Shown here: positions 17,785 through 26,731 of the stretch, one piece after another
Position numbering within the stretch: position 1 is the first letter of the stretch
How the letters are laid out: every line of letters begins with the position of its first letter
DNA from: an uncultured Paludibaculum sp.
Lineage (GTDB): Bacteria > Acidobacteriota > Terriglobia > Bryobacterales > Bryobacteraceae
NCBI RefSeq assembly: GCF_963665245.1
Contig: NZ_OY762269.1
Location: 3,168,501-3,232,500, forward strand
Length of the DNA: 64,000 nucleotides
Reading direction: 5' to 3'
Position numbers and translations under genes: made by a program
The notes under the pieces: model-generated
The model's database searches: none
What the model saw: only the letters and a program-made list of their open reading frames with translations
Told to the model about the DNA's origin: nothing

Positions 17785-19110
17785 CTAATCCCAAATGAAC
17801 TCGACGATGTTGAGCTCATTCTCCGACTCGGCGGGTCTGGCGTGTACAGTTTCTCCTCGCAGTTCAACGCGCACGCTGGCGCGGCCGGCCGCAATGGAGA
17901 CGCTGACGGAGTCGCGGGTGGGAACTCCAGGCGTCAGGGTATCCACCGCGGCGCCATCCACCAGCACCGGATCTCTGTCTTTGGAGAGGTACCCTTGCGG
18001 GCGGTGAATCAGGAGGCGCGGACCGCTGGGGGCTGGACCACTGACGGCCTGCGCCGCGGACGCGGGAAGGAATCGAAAATTGAGCAGTGCGGTAGAGCGC
18101 ACGATTCCCGACATGAAATAGGACACGGAACGCCCGTCTTTTGCCAGAACAAACTCGTAGCCGGTGTCCGTCTTCACCGGGAGAGGCCCCCACGCTCCTG
18201 TTTCTGAAGTTGTGATATCGAGCAGGGCATCACCACTCCTGACAGCGGATCCGGGCTTGAGTGCGAAGACTCGAAAGCGTACTCCCGGCAGTGGCCGATT
18301 CGTTGGCGCGAGGCCTTCCACGGACGTAAGGATCCCGCTGATGACTGGCGAGGGCTCGGCAGTGGGTTTGCGAGTCTCAGGTGGACGCCCCGTGAGAAAG
18401 CGGTACATCTCGGCGAAAGCAAGTGGATGGAAGGCGACCTCGCGGTGATCGAGATCCGGGAGGACGACATTGTCCGCACCTTTCAGTTCCGGGCCATCGT
18501 AACCAACGTTGGGCTGAGCGAACTTATCGAACTTGTCACTGCGAATGGTCATGAACTTCACGCCCGCCACGAGTTCGGAGCCTTCGTTCAGTTGGCGCAG
18601 AAAATAGCCTCGGCCATTGAACTCTCCATCCAGGTTTGTGTCCGTGGCGAGGACACCATGGTTCGGAGTTCCACAGAGGATTGCATGGGAGACCACGGCG
18701 GCGCCACCTGCATTCTTTATGTAGTTGCGAATAGTCATACCGCCGCGGCTGGAGCCCACCAGCACCACCTTGTGAGCTTTTGTCCGCAGAAGGACCCGGG
18801 TGACAAATGCGCTGAGTTCACTAGCCTGGTCCGTCGTAGACGAGCGGAATGCTTCTGGCTTGCTGTCTTCCCTTCGCGCCACGGGATCCGTGAAGCGGAT
18901 CGCGAAGAGACGATTCGCGGGATATCCGTTGGATTCAAACATCCAGATGACAGGAATCCATTTAGTGGCGTCATCGCCGTTGCCATGCACAAAGATGATG
19001 GGGGCCAGGTTGCCGGCCGCTGCTTCGGCCTGGACCGGCGTTTGGGCCGGGGCGGCCGTCCATGAGGTGAGGACGGCCGCCAGGACTGCGGAGATGAGAG
19101 TGTTCTTCAT
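17785..19110 (-). CDS. Secreted alpha/beta hydrolase (lipase/esterase-like) with C-terminal beta domain
   Basis: 441-residue exported hydrolase. The signal peptide ends at APAQ. An oxyanion motif FVHGNG lies near residue 41 and a nucleophile elbow GSSRGG near 119. A later DLDHREVAFHPLA segment holds candidate acid and histidine residues. The C-terminal 180 residues look like a beta-sandwich (GVRFRVFALKPG...), as in some polymer and lipid esterases. It lies 10 bp downstream of a giant TonB receptor gene on the same strand and is probably co-transcribed with it. This suggests the hydrolase releases the receptor's ligand or processes its substrate. Confidence 0.85.
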   Translation of the reverse strand: MKNTLISAVLAAVLTSWTAAPAQTPVQAEAAAGNLAPIIFVHGNGDDATKWIPVIWMFESNGYPANRLFAIRFTDPVARREDSKPEAFRSSTTDQASELSAFVTRVLLRTKAHKVVLVGSSRGGMTIRNYIKNAGGAAVVSHAILCGTPNHGVLATDTNLDGEFNGRGYFLRQLNEGSELVAGVKFMTIRSDKFDKFAQPNVGYDGPELKGADNVVLPDLDHREVAFHPLAFAEMYRFLTGRPPETRKPTAEPSPVISGILTSVEGLAPTNRPLPGVRFRVFALKPGSAVRSGDALLDITTSETGAWGPLPVKTDTGYEFVLAKDGRSVSYFMSGIVRSTALLNFRFLPASAAQAVSGPAPSGPRLLIHRPQGYLSKDRDPVLVDGAAVDTLTPGVPTRDSVSVSIAAGRASVRVELRGETVHARPAESENELNIVEFIWD

Positions 19111-19120
19111 GTCTGCTGAC

Positions 19121-22100
19121 TCAGAATTGTAGCTTCAATGCGAGTTGAAGCTTTCTGGGGTCATATGTGGAAGTGATTGTTCCAAAGGCCGCGCTGGAGA
19201 TGTTCGCGGTGGGCGCCGAGAAGTTCGCCTTATTCAGGAGATTGAACGCTTCAGCTCTGAACTGTAGCCCCACGCGCTCAGTGAAGGTGAATGCCTTCGA
19301 TAGCCCTAGGTCCACCTGGTAGAACGCGAATCCGCGCGAGATATTGCGGCCGGCGTTGCCGAAGGGCTGATCGTAAGTGGGTATGAAGACGGTGTTCCTG
19401 TTCAGGTAAGAGGTCACGCTCCGCTGGGCCTCCGGCATCATTGGGTCGCCGGAGATATGGGGACGGAATGCATTGAATCCCAGCAGGGTGAGGAAGGGTG
19501 CCACCTGGCTGCGAGCGGCGGCGGTGTAGCTCATTGTGAATGGCTCTCCGGCGCGCATGTTGACGATGGAGTTGATCTGCCAGCCGCCGAGGGCCAGATC
19601 CGCCAGGCGCGATGTCTGCGTCAGAAAGCGACGGCCGCGTCCGATGGGCAGTTCGTAGACGAGGCTGGTGATGTTGTTGAACTTCCGGTCGTAGTTGGAG
19701 ATGCCGCGATCAGCGTCGATGTCGTAGATATTCTGGAAGCTGGTTCCATTGCCATTGCTGGAGTCAAACGCCTGACTGGAGTTGTCGATGGCCTTGGCCC
19801 AGGTGAAGCTATTCAGGAAATACAGACCGGCATCGCTACGCTTTTCGACGCGGACCTGGAGCCCATGATAGTTTGAGAACCCATTGGCCACGGTGCCGGA
19901 GATGGAGCTGTAGGCCAGGTTGGGGCGGCGATCCTCGATGTTCAGGTTCTCGCCGATGGCGTTTGGCCGTGCCTGGTTCAGATCATTGATGGTGGCGAGG
20001 TGATCGGCCTTGTTCCCGACGTAGGAAATCTCCAGCAGGATCGCCTTCGGCAGTTCCCTCTGGAGGGAAATGGACCAGGTCTGAACAGTACCCCACGGTG
20101 AGTCGGGGTCAATGTACTGCACGGTGCTCTTCCGTGGATTGAACTTTTCCGGGGCCGTGAAATCCGCGGGAAAGCCCTGCTGGGTGTTCAAGAAGCCAGC
20201 AACGCCGGGTGTCTGCGAAGCGCTGGCCAGTACAAACATGGGCGCGTTGTAGGCCAGGTAGCTGGTGCCGGTTCGATTGAAGCTGTTGAAACCGATGCCG
20301 TAGCCGGCGCGAAGAACTGTTTTGGGCAGGAGCGACCAGGCCATGCCGAGGCGAGGGGCCAGATTGTTGGTGTCGAGGTGGACCCGGCTGCGATCGAAAA
20401 TCGACCCGTCCTTGGCCAGAATGATGGTATTGGTGGCGGGGTCCCAGCTAGAAAGTTTGTTGTCGCGCTCGTAGAAGGGGGTGGTCAACTCGTAGCGCAC
20501 ACCGAGGTTGAGGGTGAGATTCCGGCTGACCTTGAAGTCGTCCTGCAGGTAGGTGAAGATCGATTGCTGACGGTGATTGACGAGGCCTGGGTTGACGAGT
20601 TGGTAGGTGTTGCGGGCGCCCATCAGGAAGTCCGCGAGGCTGTAGAGGCCCTGCGTCGCGGCGGTAGCGGAGGAAGGGGTCGGCGCCGAGAAGAGCCCGG
20701 TGTAGGTGTTGCGCCCGATCATCGGGCTGACGTCGAGGGTCTCAACTCCCAGCCATTGGTATTCGACACCGGCTTTGAGCGTATGGCGTCCGAGGATGCG
20801 GGTGTAGTTGACCTTGGGGTTCCACAGTCTGGGGTGCTGATACTGCGGGCTGGTGGCCTGGCGGCCGAACGAAGTAAAACTGATGAGCGTTTCGGCCGTG
20901 ATGCCTCCGGTGTATTGTTTGTCGGTGGGAAGGCCGGGGATACCGAACATTTCCAGCATGCTGGGACCGCCAACCAGCGGCGGATCCTTGCCGGCCTCGG
21001 ACGCGGAGTAGCCGAGGCGGGCCTCCAGAATGGAACTCTGATTGATGGTCCAGGTGGCGCCTCCGGCAAACGAGGTCAGCGGCACCTTCTGAAATCCGTT
21101 GCCGTTTCCACCGGCCAGTCCACCGAGTGTGCCGGGATCGAACACGTCGAAGCGGCTCTTGCTGAAGCGGAAGAACCCACGCAGGTTGTCTGAAAAGTAG
21201 TGATCGAACTTGGCATCGCCCTTGTCCCGATAGTCGGTGATGCGGCGCAGCGACTGGTAGTTGTTCGCGGCGCCCATTCCAGTATTCGCCGGCAGCGAAT
21301 CGAGGACGGCGCGAGCGTAGGGTATGACGGCGCTTTTCGGTATGACGCCGTCGGTGTAGACATCTCCAGTGAACGGGTTTTTGACGGGGACGCCCAGGGA
21401 TCCGGAGCGCTGGGCAGCGTTGGGCAGGGTAGCGTAGGCGACCGATGAGTTGACCTCGCGGTAACCTTCATAGTCCACGAAGAAGAATGTATGGTTACGG
21501 ATGACGGGGCCACCAAATGCGGCGCCGAACTGATTCTGATTCTGAATGGGCTGACCGGTTGTTGGCTTGAAGAAGCCGACGGCATTCAACTGGGTGTTGC
21601 GAAAGAATTCCCAGGCTGCGCCGTGAAACTGATTGGTCCCGCTGCGGAGGCTGGCGTTGACGGTTGCACCGCCGGCCCGGCCGTATTCGGCGCTCCAGTT
21701 ATTGGTGATGACGCGGAACTCGGCGACTGCGTCTGGCGGAGGCTGCACCACCTGATTGGAGAATCCCTGGTTCGAGGTGCCGAAGTAGTTGTTATCGAGG
21801 CCGTCCAGCAAGAAGTTGTTGGCGGTGCTGCGAAGACCATTGACGCTGAACGATGCCTCACGCTGGGCAGAGCCCACGCCGGAACTCGGCGTGCGGACAA
21901 TACCGGTGCTCAGATAGATCAGTTCGGAGTAGGCGCGGCCGGCCAGTGGCAGTTCGCGAATCTGCGCCGCCGCGATGGTCTGACCGCGATCCGAGCTGTC
22001 GGACTGCAGAATGGAGACGTCGGCGTTGACCTGAACGCTGGATTGTACGGTGCTCAGTTCCAACGTGAAATCCACCCGCTGACGGGCGCCAATGGTCAGC

Positions 22101-22381
22101 TCGAATTCGTCGCTGGACTGGGGTCGGAAACCGGGCTGCTCCACTCGCAACCGATAGCGGCCGATCGGGATAGAGAGAATCTCGTAGGTGCCGGCGTCGG
22201 TGGAGTGTGTGTTGCGGATGATCCCCTTGCGGACCTCCTCAATAACGACCACCGCGGACGGGACCGGCGCGTTGACTCCATCATGAATGGACCCGAGAAT
22301 GGTGCCGGTGTCGAATTGGCCAAACATCGGCCCGATGGTAAGAAATAACAGTGCGGCTAGCGGGACTAAGCGTCTGTGCAT
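19121..22381 (-). CDS. Oar-like TonB-dependent receptor with carboxypeptidase-like N-domain
   Basis: Outer-membrane receptor of 1,086 residues from the chosen ATG, giving the signal peptide HRRLVPLAALLFLTIG. Upstream in-frame ATG (22390) and TTG (22399) codons are possible. Next comes a carboxypeptidase-regulatory-like beta fold (about 25-105), a linker with VQSSVQVNAD, a plug domain (FSVNGLRSTANNFLLDG), and a long barrel ending with aromatic terminal residues (LKLQF). Large receptors of this group in Acidobacteria and Myxococcota are thought to import oligosaccharides or polymers. It is the first gene of a likely operon with the secreted hydrolase. Confidence 0.93.
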   Translation of the reverse strand: MHRRLVPLAALLFLTIGPMFGQFDTGTILGSIHDGVNAPVPSAVVVIEEVRKGIIRNTHSTDAGTYEILSIPIGRYRLRVEQPGFRPQSSDEFELTIGARQRVDFTLELSTVQSSVQVNADVSILQSDSSDRGQTIAAAQIRELPLAGRAYSELIYLSTGIVRTPSSGVGSAQREASFSVNGLRSTANNFLLDGLDNNYFGTSNQGFSNQVVQPPPDAVAEFRVITNNWSAEYGRAGGATVNASLRSGTNQFHGAAWEFFRNTQLNAVGFFKPTTGQPIQNQNQFGAAFGGPVIRNHTFFFVDYEGYREVNSSVAYATLPNAAQRSGSLGVPVKNPFTGDVYTDGVIPKSAVIPYARAVLDSLPANTGMGAANNYQSLRRITDYRDKGDAKFDHYFSDNLRGFFRFSKSRFDVFDPGTLGGLAGGNGNGFQKVPLTSFAGGATWTINQSSILEARLGYSASEAGKDPPLVGGPSMLEMFGIPGLPTDKQYTGGITAETLISFTSFGRQATSPQYQHPRLWNPKVNYTRILGRHTLKAGVEYQWLGVETLDVSPMIGRNTYTGLFSAPTPSSATAATQGLYSLADFLMGARNTYQLVNPGLVNHRQQSIFTYLQDDFKVSRNLTLNLGVRYELTTPFYERDNKLSSWDPATNTIILAKDGSIFDRSRVHLDTNNLAPRLGMAWSLLPKTVLRAGYGIGFNSFNRTGTSYLAYNAPMFVLASASQTPGVAGFLNTQQGFPADFTAPEKFNPRKSTVQYIDPDSPWGTVQTWSISLQRELPKAILLEISYVGNKADHLATINDLNQARPNAIGENLNIEDRRPNLAYSSISGTVANGFSNYHGLQVRVEKRSDAGLYFLNSFTWAKAIDNSSQAFDSSNGNGTSFQNIYDIDADRGISNYDRKFNNITSLVYELPIGRGRRFLTQTSRLADLALGGWQINSIVNMRAGEPFTMSYTAAARSQVAPFLTLLGFNAFRPHISGDPMMPEAQRSVTSYLNRNTVFIPTYDQPFGNAGRNISRGFAFYQVDLGLSKAFTFTERVGLQFRAEAFNLLNKANFSAPTANISSAAFGTITSTYDPRKLQLALKLQF

Positions 22382-22690
22382 GCCCACCATTGGTACCAAT
22401 CCGATGTGTCGGGGCGATGAACGGCGACTGACGGAACAGTATCATCCAGCGTGAAGGCCCCCGTTGGGGACAGGGTGGCGGCGATGCGCCCTAGGCGTTG
22501 GCAGCCGATTCGGAATCGTGCAACTGAATAGGCAGCCCTGGCTCGCTCCGAGCCTTCGCGCACTATGGGACCAAATTCACGCCCAGGTCCGCATTCGCAG
22601 GTCTCAAGAAGTCCAGACATGAGAGATCCAGACCCTTTCCTCCAGATGAAAAGCGCCATATAATGTGGCCGCGTGATTTTGGAGACTGCC

Positions 22691-23596
22691 ATGAAACCTA
22701 TTCTTCTCGGTGCCATGGGTCTTATCTTCGCCGCGCCCCTTGTTGCCGGCGAACTCGAGACCTCTCACGACAACCTGAAACAAGCCGTCCAGCAGAAGGA
22801 TGTGCAGGCGGTCAAGAAATGTGCCGCTGAGGCTTCCGCGTTGGCCAGGAAGACCATCGCGACACCGGCTCCGGCCGGTGTGGAGGCAAAGGCCGCGTGG
22901 CAGAAGCAGGTTGCTTATGCGAAGGAAGTGTCTCTCGACAGCGAGCATGCCCTGTACGCGACAGCGATTCAGGCGGAACCGGCGGTGTTGATCGACCTGA
23001 TTGCGACGCTCGAAAAGCAAAACCCGAAGAGCAAATATCTTGACGAAGCCTATGGTCCGTATTTCGAAGCGCTGGAAGGGACCGGAGCCGGCGATAAGGT
23101 GGCGGCCATCGCTGAAAAGGCTATCATCCATCAGCCCGAGAATGAGGATCTTCTGCTGGCTCTCAGCGACGCGGCGATGGCTAAGCGGCAGACAGCCCGC
23201 GCGGCGGTCTTCGCGGAGCGGTTGATTGCTGTGATGAAGAAGCACCCCAAGCCGGAAAAGGTATCCGATGCGGATTGGGAGTACAAACGTAATCTGGCGC
23301 TGGGGCACGCCTACTACGCGGCGGGCATGGCGCATAGTGAACGAGAGCAGTTTGCTCAGGCGGATCAGGATCTTCGGGCTGCTTCCACCTTGGTGAAAGA
23401 CGAGCAGGTGCTGGGTGCCATCCTGTTCCACCTTGGGGTGGCGAATTACCACGTTGGGATGGCATCAGGCAGCCGGGCGCGGGTGCTGGAGGCTGTGAAG
23501 TTTAGCGAGCAGTCCGCGGCTCTAAAGACGCCATTCACGCAGCCTGCCACTGCGAATGTCCAGAGGATGAGGGAAGAAGCGGCGCGTCTGCGCTGA
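22691..23596 (+). CDS. Exported TPR-like helical repeat protein
   Basis: 301-residue protein with a signal peptide (cleavage near PLVAGE). The rest is almost entirely alpha-helical, with tetratricopeptide-like repeats such as NEDLLLALSDAAMAKRQ and a later pair near residues 190-250. No catalytic motif. The ATG at 22691 has TTGGAG about 7 bases upstream, and an in-frame GTG at 22673 is less likely. Probably a periplasmic scaffold. The 309 bp between it and the divergent receptor show no further gene. Confidence 0.75.
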   Translation: MKPILLGAMGLIFAAPLVAGELETSHDNLKQAVQQKDVQAVKKCAAEASALARKTIATPAPAGVEAKAAWQKQVAYAKEVSLDSEHALYATAIQAEPAVLIDLIATLEKQNPKSKYLDEAYGPYFEALEGTGAGDKVAAIAEKAIIHQPENEDLLLALSDAAMAKRQTARAAVFAERLIAVMKKHPKPEKVSDADWEYKRNLALGHAYYAAGMAHSEREQFAQADQDLRAASTLVKDEQVLGAILFHLGVANYHVGMASGSRARVLEAVKFSEQSAALKTPFTQPATANVQRMREEAARLR

Positions 23597-23639
23597 GCGG
23601 CTTGTTTCAGCAGTCCGCGCACGGATAGGAACCCAGCGG

Positions 23640-23699
23640 TCAGCGATCAGCGATCAGCCCGGTCAAGCTGAATGCTGACGGCTGAGAGCTGAAAGCTAG
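23640..23699. repeat. Heptad inverted repeat element, copy B
   Basis: TCAGC begins at 23640, 23647 and 23654 (7-bp steps). After a short spacer GCTGA begins at 23667, 23674, 23681 and 23688, with a partial GCT at 23695. The halves are complementary, so a long hairpin is possible. Same family as 3795-3892 and 36349-36406. Confidence 0.82.
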
Positions 23700-23803
23700 G
23701 GGTTGCTCCAAATCGTTCGCCCACATTGCCAAACTTCCGAAGCTGTGTACTGGGTTGCGCCGGCGGGCCAGCCTGGGCTAATACTGTGAGCCTGGGGGCT
23801 CAT

Positions 23804-24331
23804 ATGAAAAACACGCTGCTCGTATTGTCGCTGCTGGCTGTGCCGGCCTTTGCGCAGACCACGGTGAAAGACGCGCTGGTCAAACACTGGAAGGTGTCCG
23901 GCGAATTTACGGTAGCCGTCGCGTCGGCGATGCCGGCCGACGGCTACACGTTCCGGCCTTCCCCGGAGGAGATGAACTTCGGGCAGTTGATGGCCCATAT
24001 CGGCATGGCCGATGCCAACGCCTGCTCGAATGCCAGCGGGTTGCCCAAGCCCGAATTGAAGGGCAGCGTCGCGGAGTGGGCGAAGGATCAGAAGAAGGAC
24101 GTGGATCGTGAGGCGGCCGTCGAGTTCCTGACGTCGACCTTCGCATTCTGCGACAAAGCGATCTCCGGTGTCACGCTGGAGCAATTGGACAAGGTCGTGG
24201 GTCCGCCGGCGCGCAATCTGACGGGCTACGAATGGTTGTGGAGCTACTTCACGCACACCGCGCACCATCGCGGTCAGGCCGAGGTCTACCTACGAGTGAA
24301 GGGCATCAAGCCGCCGGCCTATAAGTTCTAG
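23804..24331 (+). CDS. DinB-family protein with signal peptide
   Basis: 175-residue member of the DinB/YfiT four-helix-bundle superfamily. Histidines that fit the metal triad are seen in LMAHIGMADA (about residue 66) and in the C-terminal HTAHHRGQAEVYLR. The start at 23804 has CCTGGGGG upstream and yields a signal peptide ending at AFAQ, so this copy appears to be exported. Members are metal-dependent enzymes or thiol-transferase-like proteins of mostly unknown substrate. Confidence 0.87.
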   Translation: MKNTLLVLSLLAVPAFAQTTVKDALVKHWKVSGEFTVAVASAMPADGYTFRPSPEEMNFGQLMAHIGMADANACSNASGLPKPELKGSVAEWAKDQKKDVDREAAVEFLTSTFAFCDKAISGVTLEQLDKVVGPPARNLTGYEWLWSYFTHTAHHRGQAEVYLRVKGIKPPAYKF

Positions 24332-24397
24332 CCGGTCAGGATTCAAAGGTCGTCACGGGTGCAAAAATGCCCATGACGGCCTTCTTCTTTTCTGATA

Positions 24398-24411
24398 TGT
24401 TAACGCTAACG
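24398..24411. promoter_or_regulatory. LacI/GalR-type operator before the fucosidase
   Basis: TGTTAACGCTAACG lies 22 bp upstream of the fucosidase start. It matches the GTTAGCGCTAAC core of LacI/GalR-family operators at 11 of 12 positions. A strong AAGGAG site follows at 24423-24428. Confidence 0.5.
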
Positions 24412-24433
24412 CATCGGAAAGGAAGGAGTCTCC

Positions 24434-25804
24434 ATGAAACCCTGGATGCCCCGTTTGACTCGTACTCTTACTGCCTGTCTGGTCTTCGCCTCGATCTGCG
24501 CCGCCCAGAAGTTGCCGCCCCCGCTGCCCGCCCCCGCGTCGCAGGACGCCAAAATGCAGTGGTTCCGCGAGGCCAAGTTCGGCCTCTTCATCCATTGGGG
24601 GCTCTATGCGATCCCCGCCGGAGAGTGGAAGGGGAAGCCCATCCCCGGCATTGGCGAGTGGATTATGAATCGCGCCAAGATTCCGGTGGGCGAGTATGAA
24701 CAGCTCGCCTCTCAATTCAACCCCGTCAAGTTCAACGCCGAAGAGTGGGTGAAGATGGCGAAGGATGCCGGCATGAAGTATGTCGTCATCACCAGCAAGC
24801 ACCACGACGGCTTCGCTATGTACCAATCGGCCGTCAGCAAGTACAACGTGGTGGATGCCACGCCGTTCAAGCGGGACGTCGTGAAGGAACTCGCCCTGGC
24901 CTGCGCCAAGCACGGTCTGAAGTTCGGGGTCTACTACTCGCAGGCCCAGGATTGGCACGAGAAGAACGGCGCCGGCAACTCATGGGACTTCGGGCCCGAT
25001 CCGCAGAAGGACTTCGATCAGTATCTGCGTGACAAAGCGCTGCCGCAGCTGAAGGAGTTGCTCTCCAACTACGGCCCAATGTGCCTCGTGTGGTTCGACA
25101 CGCCGCGCATGATGACCAAGGAACGTTCGCAGCCCTTTATCGACGCCATCCACCAGATGCAGCCGGCTTGTCTGATCGACGGCCGCCTGGGCGCCTCGGG
25201 CGACTACCGTTCCATGGGCGATAATGCCATCCCCGGCACTGTCGTGAAGGAAGATTGGGAAGTCCCCGCCACGCTGAACCACACCTGGGGCTTCAAGAAA
25301 GACGACAACGACTGGAAGACCACCCCGGACCTCACCTTCAAGCTCGTCGACATCGTGAGTAAGGGCGGCAACTACCTGCTGAACGTGGGTCCGACGTCCG
25401 AAGGCGTTATTCCCCAGCCCAGCCAGGACAACCTGCGCGGCGTCGGCAAATGGCTGAAGGTGAACGGCGAATCCATCTACGGCGCCGGCCCCACGCCATT
25501 CGGGCCGGAGCTCGGAACGCCGGATCCGGTGAAGAAGGACCGGGAAGGGAAGCCCTTCATCAACGCCAAGACCGACTGGCGCTGCACGACCAAGCCGGGT
25601 AAGCTCTACATCCACCTCTTCAAGTGGCCCACCGGTCAGTTTGAGCTGGAAGGGTACTCGGGCAAGGTGAAGAAGGCCTACCTGCTCGCCAAGAAAGGCA
25701 AGTCGTTGAAGGTTACCCAGGACGGCGGCAAACTCAGCGTTGCCCTACCGGCCGAGGCGCCGGACACGATCGACTCCGTGGTCGTGCTGGAGACCGCCAA
25801 CTAG
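24434..25804 (+). CDS. Secreted alpha-L-fucosidase, glycoside hydrolase family 29
   Basis: 456-residue retaining fucosidase. A signal peptide (cleavage after SICAAQ) precedes a TIM barrel that opens with FGLFIHWGLYAIPAGEW. The conserved KHHDGFAMY loop lies near residue 120, and the likely nucleophile Asp sits in CLVWFDTP near residue 221. A C-terminal beta-sandwich covers about residues 360-456. Length is normal for bacterial GH29. The strong ribosome-binding site and a LacI-like operator just upstream suggest sugar-induced expression. Exported to the periplasm or beyond, it would release fucose from plant, algal or mucin glycans. Confidence 0.95.
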   Translation: MKPWMPRLTRTLTACLVFASICAAQKLPPPLPAPASQDAKMQWFREAKFGLFIHWGLYAIPAGEWKGKPIPGIGEWIMNRAKIPVGEYEQLASQFNPVKFNAEEWVKMAKDAGMKYVVITSKHHDGFAMYQSAVSKYNVVDATPFKRDVVKELALACAKHGLKFGVYYSQAQDWHEKNGAGNSWDFGPDPQKDFDQYLRDKALPQLKELLSNYGPMCLVWFDTPRMMTKERSQPFIDAIHQMQPACLIDGRLGASGDYRSMGDNAIPGTVVKEDWEVPATLNHTWGFKKDDNDWKTTPDLTFKLVDIVSKGGNYLLNVGPTSEGVIPQPSQDNLRGVGKWLKVNGESIYGAGPTPFGPELGTPDPVKKDREGKPFINAKTDWRCTTKPGKLYIHLFKWPTGQFELEGYSGKVKKAYLLAKKGKSLKVTQDGGKLSVALPAEAPDTIDSVVVLETAN

Positions 25805-26081
25805 CTGAAAGCAGAAGTTGAGAGAGGAGAAGGCTCGCGCCCCACCGCGCGGGCCTTCACGGGCGGAAGACCGGCATGCGGCTCTACCCCGGCACCCTCA
25901 AGGTCAAGCCAGAATAAGAGCGGGACTGGCCACTATCCCCGCAACCTCATCGAAATCGCCACGGACATCCGCATGCGCGGCGTGTATTCGTGGCAGGATG
26001 GCGATCCCGTCGACGTCGAATTTCCCTAGCTGCAGGCCGCACGGCGGCGGAGCGGCATCCGCGCATTGCTAATGTGGATGG
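25805..26081 (+). other. Gene-free stretch, possible decayed coding remnant
   Basis: No complete gene. Two short protein-like pieces in different frames are visible: one around 25876-25916 (MRLYPGTLKVKPE then stop) and one around 25919-26029, which includes HYPRNLIEIATDIRMRG and ends with VDVEFP and a stop. They look like pieces of a frameshifted gene end. The family is not recognised. Confidence 0.25.
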
Positions 26082-26727
26082 ATGGCCGCAGGAGTCTCCG
26101 AATCCACGCGACGTGAGTACGCCGCGCGCATGAACCGGGTGGTGGACCACATTCAGGCACATCTGGCAGAACCCCTTGATCTCGAGCGCCTCTCCGCTGT
26201 CGCCTGTTTCAGCCCCTTTCACTTCCACCGCCTCTTTAGCGCATGGATGGGAGAAACCCTTCAATCGTTCGTCCACCGATTGCGCTTGGAACGGGCGGCT
26301 CAATTGCTGGTCTTCCATCGCCTCACAACCATCTCGGACATCGCGCTGGAATGTGGTTTCTCCAGCGCCAGCGTGTTCGCCCGATCCTTCAAGGCCGCCT
26401 ACGGCGTCTCAGCCGGGGAATGGCGGAATCGCAAGATCTGTCAAACGAATAGCAAGCCGTGCGAGGCGGAGACGGCCGCTTTCCTGGGATTCTCGAAACT
26501 GCCGGGCCCCGCGGCCCGCCAACTGGAGAACCACATGACTCACACCCTCTTCGACGTTCAAGTGCGCCGCCTGGCACCCCTCACTATCGCGTACCTCCGC
26601 TACATCGGCCCCTACAAGGGCGACACCGAGCTCTTCCGGCGCCTGTTTGCCAAGCTCTTCGCCTGGGCTGGACCGGGCGGCCTGATGCCGCCGGGCTTCC
26701 GCTATCTCAGCCTGTTTCAGGACAATC

Positions 26728-26731
26728 CCAA
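26728..26731 (+). repeat. Target-site duplication, left copy
   Basis: CCAA directly before the left end of the insertion sequence. The matching copy is at 28268-28271. The shared context extends to TCCCAA, so the exact duplication is 4-6 bp. Confidence 0.75.
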
